Below are positions 42,505 through 50,473 of a DNA stretch of 64,000 bases, piece by piece. This DNA is from Paenibacillus_AA sp045062745 (GTDB lineage Bacteria > Bacillota > Bacilli > Paenibacillales > NBRC-103111), in NCBI RefSeq assembly GCF_045062745.1, contig NZ_JBJGED010000037.1, positions 1 through 64,000 on the forward strand, given 5' to 3'. The position numbers and the translations under genes are program-made. The first letter of the stretch is position 1, and each line of letters starts with the position of its first letter. A model generated the notes under the pieces. That model was not told the origin of the DNA. It ran no database searches and was given only the letters and a program-made list of their open reading frames with translations.

Positions 42505-42806
42505 ACGTGATGAACGGGAATAGTATGGGGGGAGCTCCTTGCCAGAGAGCTGCGGGTCGGTGCGACGCAGCAGGGAGCCTCTCCGGAACTCGCCCGGGAG
42601 CGGGAAGACGATAACGGCAGCTGCTGGATGCGCAGCGGGCTTCAAGTCTTCACGGCCAACCCCCGATACCGGGTTCGCGTCGATCCGACCTGCAGCATCC
42701 GCATGGTTCGGCGGCGCGACAGAGCGGGCCCGGCTATCCGGGTCAACGAGAGTGGTACCGCGACAGCACGCCTGTCGTCTCTTATCCAGGAGACGGCAGG
42801 CTTTTT
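42505..42806 (+). promoter_or_regulatory. T-box riboswitch 2, leucine specifier
   Basis: A second full T-box directly follows the first: AGAGAGCTGC at 42544-42553, specifier CTC (Leu) at 42589-42591 in GGAACTCGCC, the T-box GAGAGTGGTACCGCG ending at 42762, and terminator arms 42770-42781 and 42790-42801 followed by T residues. No strong promoter separates the two, so leuA transcripts must pass both decision points, which should sharpen the response to leucine starvation. Confidence 0.9.
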
Positions 42807-42862
42807 GGCGTCTCTCCGCACGTTGAACGTAAGATACTCAACCTAATCAGGAGGGCATTCCC

Positions 42863-44455
42863 ATGACAACCCATTCGACTACTTCTACAGCTTCCACAGG
42901 CAAACGAAAAATTACGATTTTCGATACGACGCTTCGTGACGGCGAGCAATCGCCAGGCGCCTCGCTGCATTCGAGCGAGAAAATCGTCCTGGCCCGCCAG
43001 CTCGCCCGCCTCGGCATCGATGCGATCGAGCCGGGCTTCCCGATCTCGAGCCCCGGGGATTTCGCGGCCGTGCAGCAAATCTCCCGCGAGCTGCAAGGCG
43101 TCGAGATCGTCGGCTTCGCCCGGGCGCTCCGGCCGGACATCGACGCGGCGATCCGGGCGACCGAGGACGCCGGCTTCCGTCGGCTGCACCTGTTCATCTC
43201 CTCGTCGCAAATTTTGCTCGAGCATCAGCTGCGCAAGTCGCAGCAGCAGGTCGTGCAGATGGCCCGGGAGATGGTCGCCTATGCGAAGCAGCATGTGGAG
43301 CGGATCGAGTTCTCACCGATGGACGCCTCGCGCACCGGGGAGGAGTTCCTGTTCGAGCTGGTGGAGGCCGTGATCGCCGAGGGCGCCACGATCATCAATA
43401 TCCCGGACACGATGGGGTACGCGCTGCCGGATGAGTACGGCCGCATGTTCCGCCGGGTTCGTGAGAATGTGCGGGGCGGGGATACTGTGGCGTACAGCGC
43501 TCATTGCCACAACGACCTGGGGATGGCCGTCGCGAACAGCATCGCGGCGATTCAGGCCGGGGTATCGCAAGTCGAGGTGACGATCAACGGCGTCGGCGAG
43601 CGCGCCGGCAACTGCTCGCTCGAGGAGCTGGTGATGGCGATCGAGACGCGGAAGGAAGCACTCGGCGTGGAGACGGGTATCGTGCTGCCGGAGCTGTACG
43701 AGACGTCCCGGATGGTCAGCCGGGCGATGCATTTCCCGATCGCGTACAACAAGCCGATCGTCGGCCGCAACGCGTTCCAGCACGAGTCGGGCATTCATCA
43801 GGACGGGTTGCTGAAGAACCGCAACACGTTCGAGATCATGGACCCGGAGGCGCTCGGTATTCCGCGCAACATGATCATCCTGGGCAAGCATTCCGGCCGT
43901 CATGCGCTGCAGCATCGCGTGGCCGAGTTCGGGGTGGCGCTGCAGGACGGGCAGCTGGAGGAGCTGTTCACCCGCTTCAAGGCGATCGCCGACGAGAAGA
44001 AGCACGTCACCGATGACGAATTGCTCCGGATCGTGGGCAGTACGATCAACCAGACGCTGGAGCGGTTCGTCCTCCAGGATGTGCAAGTCGTGACGAGCAG
44101 CCTGAAGAACCGGGTCGCTTCCGTTACGATCGCCGATCAAATCACGGGCGCTGTTCAGTCTCATTCGGCAACCGGCGACGGGGCGATCGAGGCGTTGATC
44201 CAGTGTATCAAATCTGCCATGCCGTTCGACATGGAGTTCATCGACCTGGAGCTGCAATCGATGGCGCACGGGGAGCGGGCCAAGGCCGAGGCAGCGGTGG
44301 AGATCGCCGTAGATGGGCGCCCTTATCGGGGCTCCGCGATCGATCAAGATGTAGTGATGGCCGTGGCCCACGCCAGCATCTCGGCTTGCAATCAAGCGGC
44401 GCGCTCCGTGCAGGCAGATGTGGAGGCTCAATCAGGAGCTGGGGCGGTCAGCTGA
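42863..44455 (+). CDS. leuA: 2-isopropylmalate synthase
   Basis: A 530-residue enzyme that condenses acetyl-CoA with 2-oxoisovalerate in the first step of leucine synthesis. Motifs include FDTTLRDGEQSPGASL, the metal-binding AHCHNDLGMA and NGVGERAGNCSLEE; the C-terminal 130 residues form the LeuA allosteric domain for leucine feedback. The ATG follows AGGAGG. It stands alone here, with no leuB, leuC, leuD or ilv genes adjacent, and is controlled by the two T-boxes. Confidence 0.94.
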   Translation: MTTHSTTSTASTGKRKITIFDTTLRDGEQSPGASLHSSEKIVLARQLARLGIDAIEPGFPISSPGDFAAVQQISRELQGVEIVGFARALRPDIDAAIRATEDAGFRRLHLFISSSQILLEHQLRKSQQQVVQMAREMVAYAKQHVERIEFSPMDASRTGEEFLFELVEAVIAEGATIINIPDTMGYALPDEYGRMFRRVRENVRGGDTVAYSAHCHNDLGMAVANSIAAIQAGVSQVEVTINGVGERAGNCSLEELVMAIETRKEALGVETGIVLPELYETSRMVSRAMHFPIAYNKPIVGRNAFQHESGIHQDGLLKNRNTFEIMDPEALGIPRNMIILGKHSGRHALQHRVAEFGVALQDGQLEELFTRFKAIADEKKHVTDDELLRIVGSTINQTLERFVLQDVQVVTSSLKNRVASVTIADQITGAVQSHSATGDGAIEALIQCIKSAMPFDMEFIDLELQSMAHGERAKAEAAVEIAVDGRPYRGSAIDQDVVMAVAHASISACNQAARSVQADVEAQSGAGAVS

Positions 44456-44484
44456 AGTGTATTAGAGGATCTAGAAACGTAGTC

Positions 44485-44579
44485 AAGGGAACGAGACGAA
44501 GAAATAGAGGATTCTCGTTCCCTTTGAGATTCGCACGGAGGTTGTCAACGATCTGAAGCACCTGAGAGGGTGCTTTTTT
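44485..44579 (+). terminator. Two successive terminators after leuA
   Basis: AAGGGAACGAGA (44485-44496) pairs with TCTCGTTCCCTT (44513-44524), followed by only a short T-tract. A second hairpin, AGCACC/GGTGCT (44557-44574), is followed by six T residues and is the better intrinsic terminator. Confidence 0.75.
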
Positions 44580-44606
44580 CTTTTGTGGAGCAAATGACAA
44601 CTTTAA

Positions 44607-44662
44607 GGCAGATAATGATTGTTCGGCCGAAACAACCCACACCATGAATATCGACGGAAACG
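44607..44662 (+). promoter_or_regulatory. 56-bp shared upstream element, copy 1
   Basis: This block is almost identical to 46741-46796. Conserved segments are GGCAGA, AATGATTGTTC, CGAAACAACC and ATGAATATCGACGGAAACG; the variable bases fall in two short windows. It includes TTGTTC-N3-CGAAACAA, an imperfect palindrome. It lies 43 bp upstream of the glycoside hydrolase gene and is a good candidate operator for the adjacent carbohydrate regulator. Function is inferred. Confidence 0.6.
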
Positions 44663-44705
44663 GAGACCGGTCCTTAAGATAGGAGTACAAAGGACAGGTG
44701 ATACC

Positions 44706-46724
44706 ATGAGCTATCAATTGAATGAGTTTGCTTTCGATTTGCGGGCCAGCGTGGCTCCAGCCAATCACATTTGGGTGTGCAGCGGATATAGTACCGCAGC
44801 GCCTCTGGCGAATACGGTAGCAGGCGTCAGCGGCTTGTTCTCGCCGCCGTTTGCAGCGCAGGACGTTCAAGTGCTGCTTCAATTCGAGGCGGACGGGCAT
44901 CCCGTGAGCGATACCGGGAACCGAGGAAAAGGGGATTGCGGGTTATTATATGCGGGAGCCGAATGGCGGCCGGATCGGATCGAGCGAACCGGAACCTACC
45001 ACTATTTCGTGGAGGAGCGGTTGATTTCGCTCTCCGTACGAAGCGCCCTTGTTCCGCTGGCGGATCGGGCCGGGTTCGTGCTAACCGTAAGGGTGGTCAA
45101 TCGGACGGATCGCGGCATACAGCTGCGGATCGAGCCGCAGGTCACGCCCGGACATCCCGCGATCCAATCGCTCGACGACTGGGATTTCGGCCATCCTCCC
45201 CTAGGCTCTCAGACGCAAGAAACCGGTTCGGGGATCTGGGAGAACAATCAGGTTCGGATGACGCTGCTGCAAGAGGGGGTTCAGCCGGCCAGCTTGGCGC
45301 CTGGGCAAGAGGCGGTGTATCGCTTGGCCCTCCTGCTGACGCCCGCCGGAGAATCCGCAACGCTCGACGGCGGTAGTCTTGCGGACTGGGAGCAGCGGAC
45401 CAATAAGGTATGGCAGCAACGTATTGAGCGTACATGCAAGTCGGTTCCTAGACTGACCAGCGACATTCCCGGCCTGGAGGATTACTACCGGCGCTCGCTC
45501 ATCAGCGGTCTGATCTGCCTGTGGGACCATCCCGATTTCGCGATGCAGCCGTTTCCGGTCGTGGCCGGGATGGAGGGTGCCGGCATTTGCTGTTATCCGT
45601 GGGACGCCGGCGGGTATGCAGGACGGATGCTCGGCTTGATGCTGGGAAGCGACAAGACGATGGAGCTGGCGCAGCTGATGGCGGACAGCGGCATCGAGCG
45701 TCATTCGAGATTTGCGCCCAGCGGTCTGGGCAAGGATGTACCTTATTCGTACAGCCTGTGGTCCTTTTTCAATTTGATCTGGTGCAATGTGACGCAATAC
45801 GGCGATGGACTCGAATTTTACGAGCTGATGAAAAAGCTGCTGCTGGCCGACGAAGAGCGGCTGCCGGCGTGGAACGAATTACTCGATTACGGCAAGCAGC
45901 ACAACCTGCTGGAAATGAGAAGCGCCGCCCATGAGCATGTGGTGTCGAGCCCGAACGCCGAAAGAGCCTGGTGTTACGACCGTTTGGCCGATATGGCGGA
46001 ACGACTCGAACTGGACGAGGCCGGAACATGGCGGGATAAAGCCGGCCGGATCCGAGAAGCGATTCGGGAGCACCTATGGGATGAGGAAAACGGATGGTTC
46101 ATTTGCCGGTACCCGAACGGGCACGTGGAGCGGGTGTATACGATTCAGGCTTTCGACACGCTGAGAATGGGGGTGTGCAATCCGGACATGTCTACCACCC
46201 TCCTGAAGCATTTGCGTGACGGAGCGTTTCTGGCTCCCTACGGCGTAAGCAGCATTTCGGCGGAAGATTCCCTCCATTACGAACTGAACGATCCGGACTG
46301 GTCCGGCGGAGGCAGCTATACGGGAGAGAGTCCGACTCTCGCCCTCACTTTATGGGAGCAGGGTCAGCCCGATCTGGCGTGGAACGTCCTGAAGCGGCTG
46401 TTCTGGATGGGCCGGCATTTGCCGTACTTCCCTCAAGAGCACTATTGCGACCGCCCTGCCGTGCCGAGCCACAAAAGGGGCAATATCGTAGCGGGCCTCA
46501 CGGGGACGGAAGCTCTCGTATTCGGGATGGCCGGAATCAAGCCGCAGCTCGACGGAACGCTCATCGTATTCCCGCAGCCGCCGCTTGCGGGGAACGTCTC
46601 GATCACCGGCTACATGTTCCGGGGACGAAGGATCGATGTTCATATGAAACCGCACCACTGCGAGATTGTTTGCGACGGAATGACCGTATACAAGGGAGCG
46701 CCGGTTTCCTATCAAGTTGTGTAG
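44706..46724 (+). CDS. (Alpha/alpha)6-barrel glycoside hydrolase (amylo-glucosidase/GH63-like)
   Basis: A 672-residue cytoplasmic protein without a signal peptide. The N-terminal third is a beta-sandwich; residues about 250-610 form a helical barrel with repeated aromatic/acidic motifs (CCYPWDAGGYAGRML, DPDWSGGGSYTGESPTLAL); the C-terminal beta domain resembles those of GH63/GH65-like enzymes. The acidic residues in DAGG and NDPDWSGG are candidate catalytic ones. It likely hydrolyses an oligosaccharide imported by the transporter encoded downstream, since both units carry the same 56-bp upstream element. The exact family is uncertain. Confidence 0.65.
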   Translation: MSYQLNEFAFDLRASVAPANHIWVCSGYSTAAPLANTVAGVSGLFSPPFAAQDVQVLLQFEADGHPVSDTGNRGKGDCGLLYAGAEWRPDRIERTGTYHYFVEERLISLSVRSALVPLADRAGFVLTVRVVNRTDRGIQLRIEPQVTPGHPAIQSLDDWDFGHPPLGSQTQETGSGIWENNQVRMTLLQEGVQPASLAPGQEAVYRLALLLTPAGESATLDGGSLADWEQRTNKVWQQRIERTCKSVPRLTSDIPGLEDYYRRSLISGLICLWDHPDFAMQPFPVVAGMEGAGICCYPWDAGGYAGRMLGLMLGSDKTMELAQLMADSGIERHSRFAPSGLGKDVPYSYSLWSFFNLIWCNVTQYGDGLEFYELMKKLLLADEERLPAWNELLDYGKQHNLLEMRSAAHEHVVSSPNAERAWCYDRLADMAERLELDEAGTWRDKAGRIREAIREHLWDEENGWFICRYPNGHVERVYTIQAFDTLRMGVCNPDMSTTLLKHLRDGAFLAPYGVSSISAEDSLHYELNDPDWSGGGSYTGESPTLALTLWEQGQPDLAWNVLKRLFWMGRHLPYFPQEHYCDRPAVPSHKRGNIVAGLTGTEALVFGMAGIKPQLDGTLIVFPQPPLAGNVSITGYMFRGRRIDVHMKPHHCEIVCDGMTVYKGAPVSYQVV

Positions 46725-46740
46725 AAGATGACAGAGCCAT

Positions 46741-46796
46741 GGCAGAAAATGATTGTTCCTTCGAAACAACCAATGAAATGAATATCGACGGAAACG
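46741..46796 (+). promoter_or_regulatory. 56-bp shared upstream element, copy 2
   Basis: The near-duplicate of 44607-44662, located 32 bp upstream of the permease gene. The central bases differ (GTTC-CTT-CGAAAC here, GTTC-GGC-CGAAAC there), while the flanks are kept. This points to selection on a binding site or promoter rather than to a recent duplication. See the finding on these two elements. Confidence 0.6.
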
Positions 46797-46828
46797 CAAT
46801 CCGACTAGTAACATGAGGGCTAACGAAG

Positions 46829-47836
46829 ATGGTTGGAGGATGTGATGGACAGATGGACAGAACTACGGCTTGGAAGAAGCGAGATGGAACATCCACACCT
46901 TCAATAACAAGCACCGTTCAAGAGGGGTATCTGAAGAAGCTCCTGCGGGACATCAATAAAGAAAAAATGCTGTATGCCATGCTGATCCCCGGTGTCTTAT
47001 TTTTTCTCTTGTTCAAATATTTGCCCATGCTCGGCGTAGTCATCGCCTTTCAAGATTATCAGCCCTTCGCGGGGATCATGAAAAGCCATTGGGTCGGCCT
47101 GCAGCACTTCGAGCGTTTCTTCTCGAATCCGGATTTCTGGAAGCTGTTCCGCAACACACTGGTGCTGGCCTTATACAATTTGCTCTTTTTCTTCCCGCTG
47201 CCCATCATCTTAGCGCTTATGCTCAATGAGGTGCGGGCGGAATTTTTCAAAAGATCGGTGCAAACGATTATCTACATCCCGCACTTTATATCGTGGGTCG
47301 TCGTGGCGGGGCTGACGTATACCCTGTTTACGACCGAGGGCGGTGTCGTCAATGAAGCGCTGGCTTTCGTGGGAGCAAATAAAATCAATTTCTTGCTCAG
47401 CAAGGATTGGTTCCGCTCGATGATCACGTCACAGGTGATCTGGAAAGAAACCGGCTGGGGGACGATCATTTTCCTAGCGGCACTGGCGGGCGTGGATCAG
47501 CAGCAATATGAAGCGGCCCGTATCGACGGAGCCAACCGTTGGCACCAGCTGTGGCATGTAACACTACCAGCCATTCGGGCGACAATCGTGCTTTTGCTGA
47601 TTTTGAGGCTGGGCAGCTTTCTGGACACCGGCTTTGAACAAATCTTCCTGATGCTCAATTCCGGGAATCGGGATGTGGCGGAAGTATTCGATACGTACGT
47701 ATATACGTCCGGTCTTGTCAATGCGCAGTTCAGCTACAGTACCGCCGTAGGGCTATTCAAATCTCTTGTGAGCCTGATCCTGGTCATAGCCGCGAATCAA
47801 CTGGCGAAGAAATTTGGCGAAGAGGGGGTTTATTAG
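46829..47836 (+). CDS. Carbohydrate ABC transporter permease 1 (LplB-like)
   Basis: A 335-residue permease of the LplB/YtcP-partner type with six predicted membrane segments (first at MLIPGVLFFLLFKYLPML) and the EAA loop YEAARIDGANRWHQLWHVTLPAI. The N terminus is uncertain: ATG at 46829 follows GAGGG by 10 nt, while ATG at 46853 is an alternative. It forms a heterodimeric channel with the next permease. No ATPase gene is in the operon, which is common because a shared MsmX-type ATPase serves many such transporters. Confidence 0.88.
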   Translation: MVGGCDGQMDRTTAWKKRDGTSTPSITSTVQEGYLKKLLRDINKEKMLYAMLIPGVLFFLLFKYLPMLGVVIAFQDYQPFAGIMKSHWVGLQHFERFFSNPDFWKLFRNTLVLALYNLLFFFPLPIILALMLNEVRAEFFKRSVQTIIYIPHFISWVVVAGLTYTLFTTEGGVVNEALAFVGANKINFLLSKDWFRSMITSQVIWKETGWGTIIFLAALAGVDQQQYEAARIDGANRWHQLWHVTLPAIRATIVLLLILRLGSFLDTGFEQIFLMLNSGNRDVAEVFDTYVYTSGLVNAQFSYSTAVGLFKSLVSLILVIAANQLAKKFGEEGVY

Positions 47837-47837
47837 C

Positions 47838-48710
47838 ATGAGGCAGCGTACATGGGGCAGTAGAGCGTTCGACGCAGCCAATGGCCTGGTGCTGTTACTC
47901 GTAGCGGTCATTACCGTTCTGCCGTTCATCTTTGTCTTGTCGGGATCGCTTGTGTCGTCCGAGGAGCTGCTGGTCCGCAAAATCGTCCTCTTTCCTACCA
48001 AATTCTCGCTCGACGCCTATCGGTTTCTTTTTTCGACCAAAATCATTTCCAGCAGCTTAGGGATCACCGTGTTCATTACCGTTGTAGGCACGCTGATCAA
48101 TCTCGCGGTTACCACGCTGATGGCGTACCCTTTGGCGCGGAAAACGCTCCGCGGCCGGGGGAAAATCATGCTGATGATCGTCATTACGATGCTCTTCAGC
48201 GGCGGGATGATTCCGACATACCTGGTCGTCAAAAACCTGGGGCTGCTGGATACGTACTGGTCTCTCTGGATTCCTTCGGCCATCAGCGCGTTTAATTTGA
48301 TCTTGCTGAAAAACTTCTTCCAGCAGCTTCCCGACGGTCTGGAGGAATCGGCCAAAATCGACGGCTGCAACGATCTGCAGATATTGTACAAAATCGTGAT
48401 TCCTTTATCCTTGCCGGCTATGGCCACGTTCGCGCTCTTCTATGCGGTAGGGCATTGGAACTCGTATTTTACCGCCATTCTGTATTTGAACGATACGAAA
48501 ATGTGGCCGATTCAGGTCTGGCTGCGGCAAATTGTGCTTCTGTCGTCAGGAGGCTTCACCGATGCCGGTACGGTGGCGGAAATGTCGGTCCCGCCTCAAA
48601 GCATCAAGTATGCGGTTATCGTAGTGGCGGCGGTCCCGATTCTGCTCTTGTATCCGTTCCTGCAGAAGCATTTCGCCAAAGGGGTTTTGCTCGGTTCGGT
48701 AAAAGGATAG
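47838..48710 (+). CDS. Carbohydrate ABC transporter permease 2 (YtcP-like)
   Basis: A 290-residue permease with six hydrophobic segments and the EAA loop LEESAKIDGCNDLQILYKIVIPLSLPA. The ATG at 47838 follows GAGGGGG and starts 2 bp after the stop of permease 1, so the two are coupled. Its C terminus AKGVLLGSVKG is typical of this family. Together with the binding protein it would import an oligosaccharide. Confidence 0.9.
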   Translation: MRQRTWGSRAFDAANGLVLLLVAVITVLPFIFVLSGSLVSSEELLVRKIVLFPTKFSLDAYRFLFSTKIISSSLGITVFITVVGTLINLAVTTLMAYPLARKTLRGRGKIMLMIVITMLFSGGMIPTYLVVKNLGLLDTYWSLWIPSAISAFNLILLKNFFQQLPDGLEESAKIDGCNDLQILYKIVIPLSLPAMATFALFYAVGHWNSYFTAILYLNDTKMWPIQVWLRQIVLLSSGGFTDAGTVAEMSVPPQSIKYAVIVVAAVPILLLYPFLQKHFAKGVLLGSVKG

Positions 48711-48776
48711 AAGGCCAAGGGAGGGTTACGGTTTTCTGTCTTTCACATAATAACTCATATAAACGGAGGGTGTTGT

Positions 48777-50324
48777 ATGCAAAAAACGTTCAAAAAAAGG
48801 TTTGCCGTCATCTGCACGGCGGCCATGACCGCGTCCTTATTAGCCGCTTGCGGAGGAGAAACTCCCAGCAATAGCAGCGCGAGCCCGGAGGGCGGAGCGA
48901 CAGCAACCGGAAGTCCGGCGCCAAAGCAAGTCAAATTCAGTATGATCTCGCCCTTCTATGGGCAACAGCCGCCGGCGACGGATGATTCCAACCCCGCCTT
49001 CAAGTTGATTCAAGAACAAACGAACAGCAAGCTCGAGGTTACCTTCGTTCCCGGCTCCTCCTATAACGATAAGCTGAACGTAACGATCGCTTCGGGCAAT
49101 CTCCCTCAGGCCGTGGTGGTCCTCGATACCAAGAACTCGGCGATTATCAATGCGATTCGTGCCGGCGCTTTCTGGGAAATCGGTCCGTACCTCAAGGATT
49201 TCCCCAACATCAAGAAGTATTGGAACGATAAGATCGCCAACAATATTTCCGTAGACGGCAAAATATACGGAATTTATCGGGACCGTCCGTTCGCACGCAA
49301 GGGCATCATCTTCCGTCAAGATTGGCTGGACAATCTAGGGCTGAAGCAGCCCAAAACGGTAGACGACTTCTACAACGTGGCGAAAGCCTTTACATTAAAC
49401 GATCCGGATAAGAACGGCAAAAACGACACCTACGGGCTGTCCATGACGGACGATAACGTGATTAACGATGCGGGCGCTGTCCTCGTCACCGCGATGGGCG
49501 GGTTTAATCAGTGGGGCGTGCAGGACGGGAAGGTCATCCCGGATTTCATGACCAAAGAATATATGGACGCGCTCAAGCTGCTCAAAAAGATGTATGACGA
49601 AAAGCTGATCAATCAGGACTTCGGAGCCCTCAAAGGAACGAAGCTCCATGAAGCCATCAATCAGGGCAAAGCCGGCATCTATTTGTCCAGCATCGACGAC
49701 GCGACCAATAAGCACGCGGATTTGTACAAATTGAATCCGAACGCCAAGATCGATTTCGTGATCGGACTGGAAGGGCCGAAGGGAGTCAAGCTGCCCGCGA
49801 ATTCCGGCTACTCCGGGGTGTTCATGTTCCCGAAATCCAGCGTCAAGACCGAAGCGGACCTCAAGGGAATCTTAGGTTATTTCGAGAATACGCTGAAGGA
49901 AGATGTGCTGAAAACGTTCGCGTGGGGCGTGGAGGGCGTGCACTACAAAACGGAGAACGGCAATCCGGTGTTCACGAACGAGCAGATGTTCACGAATCAG
50001 GTGGGCGATCTGGGGCAGCTGCGCATCGCTCCGTCCACCTTGGCCTGGCCGACGGAGTCCGATATGGCGAAGAAGGTGAAGAAGCTGTATAACGACGGGG
50101 TGGTTAATGCGGTACCAAGCGTCATTGAGCCGTTTCTGTCCCCGACGAAAACGCAGTTGGGAGCGGAGCTGGATAAACTGGTCAACGATGCTCGCGTCAA
50201 ATTTATCATGGGAGATATCGATGAAGCCGGCTTCGTCAAGGTAACGGAAGAGTGGCGTAAAAAAGGCGGCGACAAGATGATTGAAGAATTTACGGCCGAA
50301 TACAACAACGCCCAGAAAAAATAA
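48777..50324 (+). CDS. Carbohydrate ABC transporter solute-binding lipoprotein
   Basis: A 515-residue lipoprotein. The signal peptide ends in the lipobox LLAACG with lipidated Cys25, followed by a Ser/Ala/Gly-rich linker and a large binding fold (LNDPDKNGKNDTYGLS is the calcium-loop-like motif of this group). An ATG preceded by CGGAGGG supports the start. It completes the three-gene transporter and is paralogous in type to the binding protein at 16692. Confidence 0.9.
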   Translation: MQKTFKKRFAVICTAAMTASLLAACGGETPSNSSASPEGGATATGSPAPKQVKFSMISPFYGQQPPATDDSNPAFKLIQEQTNSKLEVTFVPGSSYNDKLNVTIASGNLPQAVVVLDTKNSAIINAIRAGAFWEIGPYLKDFPNIKKYWNDKIANNISVDGKIYGIYRDRPFARKGIIFRQDWLDNLGLKQPKTVDDFYNVAKAFTLNDPDKNGKNDTYGLSMTDDNVINDAGAVLVTAMGGFNQWGVQDGKVIPDFMTKEYMDALKLLKKMYDEKLINQDFGALKGTKLHEAINQGKAGIYLSSIDDATNKHADLYKLNPNAKIDFVIGLEGPKGVKLPANSGYSGVFMFPKSSVKTEADLKGILGYFENTLKEDVLKTFAWGVEGVHYKTENGNPVFTNEQMFTNQVGDLGQLRIAPSTLAWPTESDMAKKVKKLYNDGVVNAVPSVIEPFLSPTKTQLGAELDKLVNDARVKFIMGDIDEAGFVKVTEEWRKKGGDKMIEEFTAEYNNAQKK

Positions 50325-50332
50325 AGCCTGCC

Positions 50333-50383
50333 GATTTGCGGCGCCTCCTTCCTGGAATGTAAAGGAAGAAGGTGCCGCAAATC
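50333..50383 (+). terminator. Long hairpin after the binding-protein gene
   Basis: GATTTGCGGCGCCTCCTTCC (50333-50352) pairs over 20 bp with 50364-50383 (two G-U pairs) around an 11-nt loop. No T-run follows, so it may be an attenuator or mRNA-stabilising hairpin that keeps binding-protein transcripts abundant relative to the regulator gene. Confidence 0.7.
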
Positions 50384-50473
50384 TTGACATTCCCGAGTAG
50401 TTGCAGGTACAAGTAAGGAAACGATGAACACGGTCGAGCCGGGGTTTGTACTCGATCAGCGGAGGCTTATCTT

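Noticed and set aside
42539..42826. Short frames within the T-box leaders
   Set aside because: They cover RNA structures with clear T-box signatures and lack ribosome-binding sites.
44644..44682. 12-codon upstream frame beginning MNIDGN, also at 46778-46816
   Set aside because: Not listed as a gene because neither copy has a ribosome-binding site and the second halves are not conserved; the shared DNA is better explained as a regulatory element. Kept as a question in the findings.
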